Of a stretch of 64,000 bases of DNA, positions 41,385 to 50,760 are shown one piece after another; positions within the stretch are counted from its first letter, which is position 1, and each line of letters begins with the position of its first letter. The notes beneath the pieces are model-generated. The model was not told the origin of the DNA, ran no database searches, and saw nothing but the letters and a program-made list of their open reading frames with translations. Source of the DNA: Geojedonia sp051814705 (GTDB lineage Bacteria; Bacteroidota; Bacteroidia; Flavobacteriales; Flavobacteriaceae); contig JBPWQW010000006.1 of the NCBI GenBank assembly GCA_051814705.1, positions 1-64,000 of the forward strand, given 5' to 3'. The translations under genes and the position numbers were made by a program.

Positions 41385-43313
41385 TTAGCCTTTCTCTTTA
41401 ATTAAAATGGACGCTTTATTAAAATCGGAAGAAGCATTGATCACGCTTCTAAACTCATCATAACGCTCCAAATCATATTCATTGGATCGGTAATATTCCT
41501 GAACCGTAATCATCAATTGGTTGCCAACAAGTTGATACGAGGATTCAAATTTGCAGATTTTTTCACCCGTTTCAGATTTATAGCTTTTATCGATAGCCAA
41601 AGATTTTAAGCCTTCAACTTCATAGCCATCTGGGATGGTAACGGTAATTAAATAATCGTATTGGTTGGGATATTGCATCTCGATAGGATTGACACGTTTG
41701 GTTTCCTGATAAAGCTCGCTTTGGGTTCCAATCACTTTGCCGACTTCAAAAATATAACTGCCACCTGCATCGTCCAATAAGGATTCTGAAGTCATGGCAG
41801 ATTTTACAATAAACGGTTTGTTATAGGCCAGTTGGTTCATGTCGGTATTTTCAACTTCATAGTCCACAACCTCTTTGTCTTCAATTCCTGAGCCCGTTAG
41901 ATAGTCCTTAAACTCCTTTAAGCCTTGTTCCGAAGACAAACTGAAAACCGCTCTATTGGTTTCGGCCCAATGCCCTGTATATTCTTGATACTGCTTAACA
42001 GATACTTTTTCAAAATCATTTAAAAAACTAATGTCAATATTCCTTTTAACTCTGCTGTATTCTGGGTCTTCTTCTGTGATCTTTTTAAAATAGTAGTCAA
42101 AATTATCTTTTATGAACAATCCATAATTACCCAAAAGATTAAACGGGGCTTCGCCGACCCTGTTTTCAATTCTATCGGGGGCAATATATTTTTTTTCAGT
42201 AGGTAGATAAATTATAAAATCCCGCAACATATTGGGTATGAAAAAATCAGGATCGAATTTAAACTGAAAGCGGTTAGCTGTAATCACAATTTCGTAGGGA
42301 ACCTGTAGTGCCTTTAAGTAATGTCCATAAGCTTTCATGATACCATAATCACTGGCCGACCTATTTTTTAAAATATAATTTAGGTTGGTAAGTTCTTCAT
42401 TATTGTTTTTTACAATGGTAAAGTTGGTTTTTATGAAATTATCTACTCTTGAGGCTTTTTCGAAGTTGGACATTTCGGTTTTTCCTTCAGTAATCAGCGA
42501 CAAGTCATCTGTGGCCAGATCTGTAACATCTTTAGGGAAAAATTTAGAGCCGGCATTGTAGGCAACATTGCCCCAAAACATGTCTTGAGTATAGGTTTGA
42601 TTATTGGGATAACATTGGTAGGCAACTTCTATTTTATTGGCATTAGGTGTTGCGTATTCTTCTTCAACCATTGCTGGCATATCTTTGATTTCTAGCAATT
42701 TTGCAGCCAATCCATCAACGGTGATATCTTTAAAAGGAACCTGGGTTCGATAGGCTTTAATACTGGAATTTAGGGTTCCTGTAATGAATAAAAATTGTAC
42801 GTCTTTGATCTTAAAATCCCTCTGAAGCGCTTCAGAGCCAAAAATATCAAAATTCTTTTCGACAGTGTAAAGCACTTCTATTTCAGAATTTTTCTCAACT
42901 CCTTCAATGGCAAATATTTTAAAATCGCCATATTCTTCTACATTTTTGACTTCTTTGATGTTGTCTTGATTTAAAAGCGTGACCTGACCTTTTGAATTGA
43001 TGGTTCGAGCTTTGATGTCTACAACCGCTTTAACACCAGTCATAGGGATGTAAACGGTGTTGTTGCGCCCAATGCCTTTATCGTTATTTACACGGATTAT
43101 GGTATGCTCAGTTTCATAACAAATTGGATCCGATGTTAAACTTGAGTTGTATTCAACAATATGCTTTTTTAGAATACCTATTGAAGACTCTTTTAATTCT
43201 TCAGAAGAAAGCTTATGGAGTTGAGGTTTCTCGGACCATTTGTAGGTTTTATAATGTTGTGAAAAGCAATTTGTAGTTGCAATTAACAGGACGATCACTA
43301 TGTATTTTGTCAT
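41385..43313 (-). CDS. DUF3857 / degenerate transglutaminase-like protein, exported
   Basis: This 642-residue protein has a signal peptide (ATTNCFSQ) and an N-terminal DUF3857 beta domain. A transglutaminase-like region follows at about 290-400, then a C-terminal beta domain. In the place where the partner protein has RYGDCKDM, this one has NRSASDYGIMKAYGH, so the catalytic cysteine is missing and the region is probably inactive. It overlaps its partner by four bases (ATGA). It may bind rather than process peptides or cell-wall material, which is inference. Confidence 0.85.
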   Translation of the reverse strand: MTKYIVIVLLIATTNCFSQHYKTYKWSEKPQLHKLSSEELKESSIGILKKHIVEYNSSLTSDPICYETEHTIIRVNNDKGIGRNNTVYIPMTGVKAVVDIKARTINSKGQVTLLNQDNIKEVKNVEEYGDFKIFAIEGVEKNSEIEVLYTVEKNFDIFGSEALQRDFKIKDVQFLFITGTLNSSIKAYRTQVPFKDITVDGLAAKLLEIKDMPAMVEEEYATPNANKIEVAYQCYPNNQTYTQDMFWGNVAYNAGSKFFPKDVTDLATDDLSLITEGKTEMSNFEKASRVDNFIKTNFTIVKNNNEELTNLNYILKNRSASDYGIMKAYGHYLKALQVPYEIVITANRFQFKFDPDFFIPNMLRDFIIYLPTEKKYIAPDRIENRVGEAPFNLLGNYGLFIKDNFDYYFKKITEEDPEYSRVKRNIDISFLNDFEKVSVKQYQEYTGHWAETNRAVFSLSSEQGLKEFKDYLTGSGIEDKEVVDYEVENTDMNQLAYNKPFIVKSAMTSESLLDDAGGSYIFEVGKVIGTQSELYQETKRVNPIEMQYPNQYDYLITVTIPDGYEVEGLKSLAIDKSYKSETGEKICKFESSYQLVGNQLMITVQEYYRSNEYDLERYDEFRSVINASSDFNKASILIKEKG

Positions 43314-45193
43314 GGGTTATGTTCTATGATGATACTTTTTTTATAGGCTTTAATGAGGCTTTTTATAAAATCGTTCCAAGATTCAAATTCTTCATTTTGA
43401 ATACTTAAGGTGTTGATATAAATAGATTTGTGCTGAATGATTTGATTTCCTTCTGTTGAATAGCTGATGCTATATCCATAATCGGGATGGTCAAAAGAGG
43501 AAGTCTCGGGGACGTAACTTAATTTAAAACCGTCTGGAAGGGTAAAGGTTGTGGTAAAATCCTTTTTAAACTTATGATCTATTTTTTTGCTGTACTTACG
43601 ATCCTTGATATCGATATTACTTTTGGATAGGGTACGATCGATATTCATATTAATATAGCTTTTACCACTGATGGTTTTGGTGTAATTTTCAATATTCAAA
43701 TCGTAATTAAGGATTAAAGGAGTGCTTTTATTATCAAAATTTTCTTTTGAGATCTTGGTATAATTAGTTTTGTTATTTCCTAAGGCTAAGGTCGTATTCA
43801 AAAATTCCTCATCACTTTTGTCTCCTTTTTTATAGAGATAGTCTGTAATAAAATCTACTTTGTCGTAACCAATCATCTGGCGTTGCTCCGATACTTTGAG
43901 TGTTTCATCTTCTAAAGTCATCTTGCTGATGACGGTCGATACGCTTTGTTCTGGTTTTTGTACTGGAACTTTTATGATTTTAAAGGTGTTATCGTCAATA
44001 CCGAGGAGCGCTTCCTTGGTTTGTGTAAAAGCGCTAGGCATGCCAAACGGGACATAGCTATCGGTAGCATCCAAGAAGATGGTGTCATTATCAATCACAG
44101 CGGTATTAATCATGTGATTATCGACCATGGGCGTAGGGACTTCCAAATAGGAGTAATGCCGGTCTCTAGTGCCAATCCAGGTGCGGTAAGACGTGATGCC
44201 AACATGGTTTAGCATTTCGTATAATAAATTGGCCATATCCTTGCAATCTCCATAGCGTTTTGAGCATACACTTGCGGCACTTCTAGGAATAAATCCGCCC
44301 AAACCATCTTCAAAAGCTACATAATTGATGTTTTCTTGAACCCAGTTAAAAATAGCTTTAGCTTTTTCTCGTTGTGAGGTCAAGTTTTTGGTCAAATTGT
44401 CGGCAATGTTGTAAACGGTATCTAATTCCTCGGTGTCTATTTGTTTGACTAATGAGGTATACCATTTGTATAAATCTTTGGTGTCGTTGAGAACATTATG
44501 GATTTTTCCATTCTCTTCATAGCTTTTTATATACACAATAATATGAGGAACATAATACAATGATGATTCGCTATTTTCTTCACCCGTAAAACCTTTTAAG
44601 TTGTCAACGGTCCAAGTGTATTTATTACTAGTGGTCAGTTCTTCTTTTTTGAAATCCAAACCGATGTTTTTGGTATTAAAATCGATATAACCAAGGGTTA
44701 CATTTTTAGGGAACTCAATCGATAACTGGGCGCTTTTGGTAGGTACATACGAACCAAATCTAAACATGCCTAAAAAATGGGGGTCCTTAATGATTTCGGT
44801 ATAATTTAAGTTGGTAATGGCACCTTCAGTCACCGCTGGAAAGGTGAAGTATTTAGCTTCTTGGTCGCTGTAAAATATACCATTGTCGAACTCGCGTTTG
44901 GTTTCAATATAGTCTACATTCACCTTTCTGTTCGTTTTGGGCAAATAGGTGTAAGCATCGATATTTTCTATAGTTGTGAAGCTGTCAAAAGGCATCACTT
45001 CGTTAGCGAAATACAATTTTTTGGAAGTCAAATATTCGGCCTGTTCAGACACTTGTTTAGCTATGTCAAATTTATGGTCTGACAATTCAATTTTTATGTT
45101 TTCATGGCGTTTGAGATAAATGAAATCTTCTGAAGAAAAATCTTGTGAAAAAACAAATAATGGCAAACAAAAAAGAACAAGTAGGGCTTTCAT
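43310..45193 (-). CDS. DUF3857 and transglutaminase-like protein, exported
   Basis: This protein of about 627 residues has a signal peptide (FCLPLFVFSQ), a DUF3857 beta domain and then a transglutaminase-like domain with Cys317 in RYGDCKDM, His360 in VDNHMIN and Asp375 in FLDATD. These form a complete Cys-His-Asp triad. Family members act in the periplasm, probably as peptidases or amidases. The frame is open from a TTG at 45217, but the -7 box TATCTTTG at 45215-45222 covers that point, so I use the ATG at 45193. Confidence 0.9.
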   Translation of the reverse strand: MKALLVLFCLPLFVFSQDFSSEDFIYLKRHENIKIELSDHKFDIAKQVSEQAEYLTSKKLYFANEVMPFDSFTTIENIDAYTYLPKTNRKVNVDYIETKREFDNGIFYSDQEAKYFTFPAVTEGAITNLNYTEIIKDPHFLGMFRFGSYVPTKSAQLSIEFPKNVTLGYIDFNTKNIGLDFKKEELTTSNKYTWTVDNLKGFTGEENSESSLYYVPHIIVYIKSYEENGKIHNVLNDTKDLYKWYTSLVKQIDTEELDTVYNIADNLTKNLTSQREKAKAIFNWVQENINYVAFEDGLGGFIPRSAASVCSKRYGDCKDMANLLYEMLNHVGITSYRTWIGTRDRHYSYLEVPTPMVDNHMINTAVIDNDTIFLDATDSYVPFGMPSAFTQTKEALLGIDDNTFKIIKVPVQKPEQSVSTVISKMTLEDETLKVSEQRQMIGYDKVDFITDYLYKKGDKSDEEFLNTTLALGNNKTNYTKISKENFDNKSTPLILNYDLNIENYTKTISGKSYINMNIDRTLSKSNIDIKDRKYSKKIDHKFKKDFTTTFTLPDGFKLSYVPETSSFDHPDYGYSISYSTEGNQIIQHKSIYINTLSIQNEEFESWNDFIKSLIKAYKKSIIIEHNP

Positions 45194-45214
45194 GATATGT
45201 AATAACTTAATTTT

Positions 45215-45222
45215 CAAAGATA
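45215..45222 (-). promoter_or_regulatory. -7 box for the DUF3857 gene pair
   Basis: The minus strand reads TATCTTTG, an exact TAnnTTTG match, 21 bases before the ATG at 45193. Confidence 0.55.
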
Positions 45223-45299
45223 GCTATATTTTAATATTAATTTTTAACTTCGAACCGTTAAAAATAGCATAATTTTATAATATCCAATAGTATACAAAA

Positions 45300-46370
45300 A
45301 TGATTCCAACTTTTGATAAAATACATTTAAAGTTTAAACTTAACAATCATAGTTACTCCCATGAGGAATTAAAAGAGGTGTCCTATAGCCTGGTTAAGGA
45401 GGGTGAAGCTTATGAGAGGATTGCTGGCCATTTTCTTTTGGATTGGCTGGACGAAAAGGACTATATTGAAGTTAACACTTCGGGTTCAACGGGTTTACCT
45501 AGAACAATACAGTTAAGCAAACAAGCTATGGTCAATTCGAGTATTGCAACGGGCAATTACCTTAAATTGACACCCGGAAAAACAGCCTTACATTGCTTGC
45601 CTTCAAATTATATAGCTGGTAAAATGATGTTGGTGCGGGCCATGATTTTGGGTTTGGAAGTCGATTTGGTTGAGCCCACATCTCAACCTGTTTTTGATTA
45701 TGACAAAGTGTATCATTTTGTAGCCATGCTTCCCATGCAATTACAATCGACACTTAAGTATCTTCACAATGTAAAAATTATTATTGTGGGAGGTTCAACG
45801 GTTTCACTGCATTTAACTTCTTTAACACAAACATTAAAAACAAGAGTTTATGCAACTTATGGCATGACGGAAACCGCTACGCATATTGCACTTAAACCCT
45901 TAAATAATGCATTAAAAGCGCCTTATTTTAAAATCTTGCCTGGTGTGTCCATCTCACAAGATGATCGAAATTGCTTGGTTATAGATGCTCCCAACGTAGC
46001 CCAAGGAAAAATAATTACCAACGACATTGTTAAGTTACATTCTAAAAGTGAATTTGAATGGTTGGGACGTATTGATAATGTGATCAATTCCGGTGGTATA
46101 AAGTTTTTCCCAGAGCAAATTGAAGAAAAGTTAAGGGGAAAAATTGTGCAACCATTTTTTATAGCTTCAGAACCTGATCCTAAATTGGGTGAACGCTTGA
46201 TTTTGGTATTGGAAGGCAATACAAATACCCTAGACCCCAAAATTTTTGAAAGTTTGGATAAGTATGAAATTCCGAAAGCTATTTACAATGTTCCTAAATT
46301 TAAAATGACACAAACTGGAAAAATCCAACGCACTAATACTTTGGAAGAGGTTATGAAAAAACCTCAATAA
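45300..46370 (+). CDS. menE: o-succinylbenzoate-CoA ligase (AMP-binding)
   Basis: This adenylating enzyme activates o-succinylbenzoate with CoA in menaquinone synthesis. At 356 residues it is short for the acyl-CoA synthetase superfamily, as flavobacterial MenE proteins usually are. It has the P-loop TSGSTGLPR at about 60-68, the ATYGMTETATHIA motif and the WLGRIDNVINSGGIKFFPE segment. The name rests on position in the men region; the fold alone would allow other acids. The convergent DoxX gene ends one base after its stop. Confidence 0.88.
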   Translation: MIPTFDKIHLKFKLNNHSYSHEELKEVSYSLVKEGEAYERIAGHFLLDWLDEKDYIEVNTSGSTGLPRTIQLSKQAMVNSSIATGNYLKLTPGKTALHCLPSNYIAGKMMLVRAMILGLEVDLVEPTSQPVFDYDKVYHFVAMLPMQLQSTLKYLHNVKIIIVGGSTVSLHLTSLTQTLKTRVYATYGMTETATHIALKPLNNALKAPYFKILPGVSISQDDRNCLVIDAPNVAQGKIITNDIVKLHSKSEFEWLGRIDNVINSGGIKFFPEQIEEKLRGKIVQPFFIASEPDPKLGERLILVLEGNTNTLDPKIFESLDKYEIPKAIYNVPKFKMTQTGKIQRTNTLEEVMKKPQ

Positions 46371-46371
46371 A

Positions 46372-46794
46372 TCACTGTTGCATTTTAAAATAATAATCGG
46401 AGGAATGTTTACCTGAACCGTAAAACAGGAAAAACATACACGCTAAAAAGGTAATTGTAGCCAATATTAAATTTGAAGTGTCCATAAGGCCTACAAAATT
46501 AATGAGGATAGCACCAATTAAAATAGGGAGCTGTGCAAGAATGGCCCACCGAGTCAAGAGTCCAAAAAATATAAGAATACCTCCAATAAAATGTGCCGGG
46601 GCAACGTAATGAACAATAATCACGGCACCAGCGATATTTTTAAAGGGCGAAAAGAGTTCAACCAACATTTGACTGTCCGACATAAAGTCGATGCCTTTGA
46701 CAAATAAAAAGACACCAAGTGCCATACGTACAATGTCTAAAGGCCAATAAGTGTGCCTGTTTGCCCACTTATTTAGAGATTTTATTTTTTCCAT
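46372..46794 (-). CDS. DoxX family membrane protein
   Basis: This 140-residue protein has four membrane helices and the DoxX pattern: LDIVRMALGVFLFVKG in the first helix, APAHFIGGILIFFGLLTRW, and a polar C-terminus. The family includes subunits of thiosulfate:quinone oxidoreductase and redox-stress proteins, but the role of most members is unknown. It is convergent with menE and downstream of the acyl-CoA carboxylase gene on the same strand. Confidence 0.85.
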   Translation of the reverse strand: MEKIKSLNKWANRHTYWPLDIVRMALGVFLFVKGIDFMSDSQMLVELFSPFKNIAGAVIIVHYVAPAHFIGGILIFFGLLTRWAILAQLPILIGAILINFVGLMDTSNLILATITFLACMFFLFYGSGKHSSDYYFKMQQ

Positions 46795-46856
46795 GATTAA
46801 AAATTGTAATGATTTTCAATCAATTAAATTACAAAATTTTATCGAATTTACTCCTG

Positions 46857-48485
46857 TTACACTTGTAAAACTCCCATATTGAATTTCTTTTCAATAGGAG
46901 CGTGGTTTGCTGCTTCTATCCCCATACTAATCCAAGTTCTAGTGTCAAGAGGATCGATTATGGCATCTGTCCATAATCTGGCCGCAGCGTAATAGGGCGA
47001 CACTTGAGCGTCGTAGCGGTCCTTTATCCTGTTGAATAATTCAGCTTCTTGCTCTTTTGTAATGATTTCGCCTTTCTTTTTTAGTGAAGCCGTTTCTATT
47101 TGTAACAATACTTTTGCGGCACTATTACCACTCATAACTGCCAGTTCGGCACTTGGCCATGCTACAATTAATCTGGGGTCATAAGCTTTTCCACACATGG
47201 CATAATTTCCAGCGCCATAACTATTGCCTATTATTACAGTAAATTTTGGCACCACACTGTTGCTCACAGCGTTTACCATTTTGGCTCCATCTTTTATAAT
47301 CCCACCATGTTCACTTTTACTGCCTACCATAAACCCAGTCACATCTTGTAAAAACACCAAGGGTATTTTTTTCTGATTACAATTAGCAATAAAACGGGTG
47401 GCTTTATCGGCAGAGTCGTTATAAATGACGCCTCCAAACTGCATTTCACCTTTTTTGGTTTTCACCAATTGCCTTTGGTTGGCAACGATACCCACGGCCC
47501 AACCCTCTATTCTGGCATAGGCTGTTATAATGGTTTTTCCATAGCCTGCTTTGTATTCATCAAATTCTGAATGGTCCACCAAGCGTTTAATAATCTCGTG
47601 CATATCGTATTGGTCTGCACGGGATCTTGGAATGATCCCATAAATGTCCATAGGGTTTTCGGCGGGTTTTACTGCTTTGATCCGATTAAAACCAGCTTGG
47701 TCATAGTCACCTATTTTACTAATGATATTTTTAATAGTATCCAATGCATCCTTATCATCTTTGGATTTGTAATCGGTGACTCCAGAGATTTCGCAATGGG
47801 TTGTGGCGCCTCCTAAAGTTTCATTGTCTATGGATTCACCAATAGCGGCCTTTACCAAATAACTTCCAGCAAGAAAAATACTTCCCGTTTTATCGACAAT
47901 TAAAGCCTCATCGCTCATTATGGGTAAATAAGCGCCACCGGCAACACAGCTGCCCATTACAGCAGAGATTTGAGTGATCCCCATGCTGCTCATAATGGCA
48001 TTATTTCTAAAAATGCGCCCAAAATGTTCTTTATCGGGAAAAATTTCATCTTGCATCGGTAAATAAACTCCAGCGCTATCAACCAGATAGATGATGGGTA
48101 ATTTATTTTCAATAGCTAGTTCTTGAGCTCGCAGATTTTTTTTGGCGGTTATCGGAAACCAAGCTCCAGCTTTTACCGTGGCATCATTGGCGACAACAAT
48201 GCATTGTTTGCCCTTTACATAACCGATTTTTACAACCACTCCACCTGAAGGACATCCTCCATGGGTTTCGTACATGCCTTCTCCAGCAAAAGCTCCGATC
48301 TCTATGGATTTTGATTTTTCATCCAAAAGATAAGCAATACGTTCTCTTGCCGTCATTTTTCCCAGATCGTGTTGTTTGTCTATTCTTTTTTGGCCACCTC
48401 CCTTTTTTATTTTCGCCAAGTTTTGCTTTAAACTAGAGAGGAGGAGTTTATTATGATCTTCGTTTTTGTTGAAGTTGAGGTCCAT
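46857..48485 (-). CDS. acyl-CoA carboxylase, carboxyltransferase (beta) subunit, methylcrotonyl-CoA type
   Basis: This biotin-dependent carboxyltransferase works with a separate biotin-carrying alpha subunit, not present in the window. The 542-residue protein has the MCC-like segments GMYETHGGCPSGGV and LVDSAGVYLPMQDE. It also has the SVMGSCVAGGAYLPIMSDE-like segment AVMGSCVAGGAYLP and FLQDVTGFMVGS in the second domain. The form fits methylcrotonyl-CoA carboxylase (leucine breakdown) better than propionyl-CoA carboxylase, though this is a judgement by eye. Confidence 0.88.
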   Translation of the reverse strand: MDLNFNKNEDHNKLLLSSLKQNLAKIKKGGGQKRIDKQHDLGKMTARERIAYLLDEKSKSIEIGAFAGEGMYETHGGCPSGGVVVKIGYVKGKQCIVVANDATVKAGAWFPITAKKNLRAQELAIENKLPIIYLVDSAGVYLPMQDEIFPDKEHFGRIFRNNAIMSSMGITQISAVMGSCVAGGAYLPIMSDEALIVDKTGSIFLAGSYLVKAAIGESIDNETLGGATTHCEISGVTDYKSKDDKDALDTIKNIISKIGDYDQAGFNRIKAVKPAENPMDIYGIIPRSRADQYDMHEIIKRLVDHSEFDEYKAGYGKTIITAYARIEGWAVGIVANQRQLVKTKKGEMQFGGVIYNDSADKATRFIANCNQKKIPLVFLQDVTGFMVGSKSEHGGIIKDGAKMVNAVSNSVVPKFTVIIGNSYGAGNYAMCGKAYDPRLIVAWPSAELAVMSGNSAAKVLLQIETASLKKKGEIITKEQEAELFNRIKDRYDAQVSPYYAAARLWTDAIIDPLDTRTWISMGIEAANHAPIEKKFNMGVLQV

Positions 48486-48553
48486 AAAATGATTTTATTT
48501 GGCACGAATTTACAAAACCAAAAGATGTATAAAAAGTGAATGTTTTGTTAAAT

Positions 48554-48607
48554 TATATTACATGGTAATATATTCCTAGGAATATAAATTATTTTACACT
48601 ATATTTG
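48554..48607 (+). promoter_or_regulatory. promoter with two overlapping operator palindromes for the MarR operon
   Basis: TATATTAC-ATG-GTAATATA (48554-48572) and TATATTCCTAGGAATATA (48569-48586) are perfect inverted repeats sharing four bases. A TATATTTG -7 box follows at 48600-48607, 20 bases before the first ATG. The palindromes cover the -30 to -60 region, as expected for a repressor. The MarR protein encoded third in the operon is the natural candidate. Confidence 0.75.
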
Positions 48608-48627
48608 CCATTGAAATACAGATATAA

Positions 48628-49158
48628 ATGAAAAACATTATAGCATTTGCAGGAAGTAATAGCAAGCAGTCCATAAACAAGCAATTGGCAACCTATGCCT
48701 CAAGTTTGGTTGAAGAGTCCAAAGTGGTCATTTTGGATTTAAATAATTTTGAATTGCCTGTTTTTGGTGTTGATTTGGAAAGAGAAAAAGGTGTTCCTGA
48801 AAACGCACATAAATTTTTAAGTCATATCCAATCGTCTGATGGGATTATTGTTTCATTGGCGGAAAATAACGGAGCCTATTCAGCAGTCTTCAAAAATTTG
48901 TTCGACTGGATGTCCAGAATAGAAGGGAAGACTTTTTTTGGAAAACCCATGTTATTAATGGCCACGTCTACAGGAGGAAGAGGTGGACAATCGGTTTTAG
49001 AGATTGCAAAAAACAGATTTCCAAGACATGATGCACATATTATAGCCGATTTTTCACTGCCATCTTTTAACGCCAATTTTTCTAACAAAAAAATAGTGGA
49101 TGGCGATTTGGACAAAGCATTAAGAGAGAAAGTAAAACTATTTAAAGCGGCGCTATAA
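48628..49158 (+). CDS. NAD(P)H-dependent FMN reductase
   Basis: This 176-residue flavodoxin-fold enzyme has the FMN-phosphate loop FAGSNSKQSINKQLA at the N-terminus and the NGAYSAVFKNLFDWMSR segment. The GKPMLLMATSTGGRGGQ stretch is typical of chromate/quinone/azo reductases of the FMN_red family. It is the first gene of a four-gene set with an acetyltransferase, a MarR regulator and a pirin, which suggests a response to quinones or other electrophiles. Confidence 0.88.
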   Translation: MKNIIAFAGSNSKQSINKQLATYASSLVEESKVVILDLNNFELPVFGVDLEREKGVPENAHKFLSHIQSSDGIIVSLAENNGAYSAVFKNLFDWMSRIEGKTFFGKPMLLMATSTGGRGGQSVLEIAKNRFPRHDAHIIADFSLPSFNANFSNKKIVDGDLDKALREKVKLFKAAL

Positions 49159-49160
49159 TT

Positions 49161-49445
49161 ATGAACATAAAGCAAGAAGACAATGGTAAAAAAGGAAGGT
49201 TTTACATTGAACTCCATGGGAAACAGGAAGCCGAAATGATTTATACCTATGCAGGTCCTGGGAAAATTATTATCGAGCATACCGAAGTCGGTGAAAAATT
49301 AAAAGGGCTGGGTGTAGGGTATAAATTAATTGAAGAAGTTGTGGTTTATATTAGGAAAAATAAGATTAAAGTTATTCCATTATGTCCTTTTGCAAATGCT
49401 GTTTTTAAAAAGAAGCATAATGAATATAAAGATGTTTTAGCTTAA
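49161..49445 (+). CDS. small GNAT-type N-acetyltransferase (YjdJ-like)
   Basis: This 94-residue minimal GNAT domain has the acetyl-CoA loop LKGLGVGYKLIEEVV and the C-terminal VIPLCPFANAVFKKK segment typical of the Gcn5-related YjdJ group. The ATG is two bases after the stop of the FMN reductase gene. No substrate is known for this group. Confidence 0.85.
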   Translation: MNIKQEDNGKKGRFYIELHGKQEAEMIYTYAGPGKIIIEHTEVGEKLKGLGVGYKLIEEVVVYIRKNKIKVIPLCPFANAVFKKKHNEYKDVLA

Positions 49446-49456
49446 AAATTAAGGAT

Positions 49457-49894
49457 ATGGGAGACATTTCTATAGATATTAAATCAAGTTTTGCAAATCA
49501 TAAAGTAAAGGCATTGATTAATATACTTTATACCGCAAATTGGATTACTAATATTCAAAACACCTTTTTTAAATCTTTTGGTATTTCACCACAGCAGTAT
49601 AATATCTTGAGAATATTAAAGGGTTCACAACAGCCTCTTAAGGTTCAAACCATTAAGGAACGTATGATAGACCGTTCTCCAAACGCAACACGGTTGATGG
49701 ATAAGTTGTGCTTAAAGGAATTAATCGACCGAATACCATGCCCTGGAGATCGTAGGGTGGTCCATATTACCATCACAACAAAGGGCAAACAATTATTAGA
49801 GGAAATCTCTGATGATTTTAATGTTGAGATAATGAAAAACTTTACAGAAAATGAAGCGATTCAATTAAATGAGTTGCTTGATAAATTGAGGTAA
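49457..49894 (+). CDS. MarR family transcriptional regulator
   Basis: This 145-residue winged-helix repressor has a helix-turn-helix region around IKERMIDRSPNATRLMDKL, and the wing at CPGDRRVVHITITTKG is typical of MarR. It probably represses its own operon at the two palindromes upstream (48554-48586). There is one Cys in the recognition region (DKLCLKE), which could allow redox sensing, but this is inference. Confidence 0.9.
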   Translation: MGDISIDIKSSFANHKVKALINILYTANWITNIQNTFFKSFGISPQQYNILRILKGSQQPLKVQTIKERMIDRSPNATRLMDKLCLKELIDRIPCPGDRRVVHITITTKGKQLLEEISDDFNVEIMKNFTENEAIQLNELLDKLR

Positions 49895-49927
49895 AAAAAT
49901 AATTAATAAGAAGAAAGGAAATTAAAA

Positions 49928-50650
49928 ATGAAAACAATAGTTCATAGAGCAGACAGCAGAGGCTTCGCCAATCACGGTTGGTTACAGGCTAATCACTCCT
50001 TCAGTTTTGCAAATTATTACAATCCTGAAAAAGTTCATTTTGGAGCGCTACGAGTATTAAACGATGATAGTATTGCTCCAAAAATGGGATTTGGAACCCA
50101 TCCTCATAACAATATGGAAATTATAACCATTCCATTAAAAGGCGTTTTGAAGCATCGTGATAATATGCATGACGAATGGCAGGCTGTTGTTCCTGGAGAG
50201 GTGCAAATTATGTCGGCTGGGACTGGTGTGCAACATTCAGAAATTAATGGTTCGATGGATGAGCATTTAAGTTTATTTCAAATTTGGATCATGCCAAATA
50301 AGCAAGATGTTGCGCCACGATACGATCAAAAAGCATTTAAAGAAGAAGACAGAAAAAATAAATTGCAAACGTTGGTCACTTCAATCGATGAAGCTTTTGA
50401 AGGCAGTTTAAAAATCCATCAAGATGCGATTATTTCGAGGATAGATTTGGATAAAGGTCAAACTTTTAAGTACAAATTAAAAAGTGAAAACCACGGCGTT
50501 TATGTCATGACGGTTTATGGAAACATTGCAATAGATGGAAAAAATCTGGAATCAAGAGATGCCATTGGTGTTACGGAAACCGATTCATTTGAAATTAAAG
50601 CCACAGAAGATTCTGGATTACTATTCGTTGAAGTTCCAATGAATTATTAA
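49928..50650 (+). CDS. pirin family protein (YhaK-like)
   Basis: This 240-residue bicupin has the metal ligands in the first cupin at GFGTHPHNNMEII and MSAGTGVQHSEIN. The relatives YhaK and quercetinase-like pirins are linked to redox or quercetin chemistry. It is the last gene of the MarR operon and is followed by a terminator. Confidence 0.9.
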   Translation: MKTIVHRADSRGFANHGWLQANHSFSFANYYNPEKVHFGALRVLNDDSIAPKMGFGTHPHNNMEIITIPLKGVLKHRDNMHDEWQAVVPGEVQIMSAGTGVQHSEINGSMDEHLSLFQIWIMPNKQDVAPRYDQKAFKEEDRKNKLQTLVTSIDEAFEGSLKIHQDAIISRIDLDKGQTFKYKLKSENHGVYVMTVYGNIAIDGKNLESRDAIGVTETDSFEIKATEDSGLLFVEVPMNY

Positions 50651-50671
50651 ATCCAATATAGGTCATAATTT

Positions 50672-50703
50672 AAAAAAGCACTCCAAGAAGGGTGCTTTTT
50701 TTA
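50672..50703 (+). terminator. terminator after the MarR-pirin operon
   Basis: AAAAAGCACTC pairs with GGGTGCTTTTT with one G-T pair around a 6-base loop, and a T-run follows. Confidence 0.8.
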
Positions 50704-50760
50704 TTAAAAAAAACCCGATATTTGTGGTTCCTTTACTAATAACTAACTAATGAAATTATT

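Noticed and set aside
43946..44212. plus-strand frame inside the transglutaminase-like gene
   Set aside because: It lies opposite the catalytic domain of a well-supported gene and has no recognisable motif.
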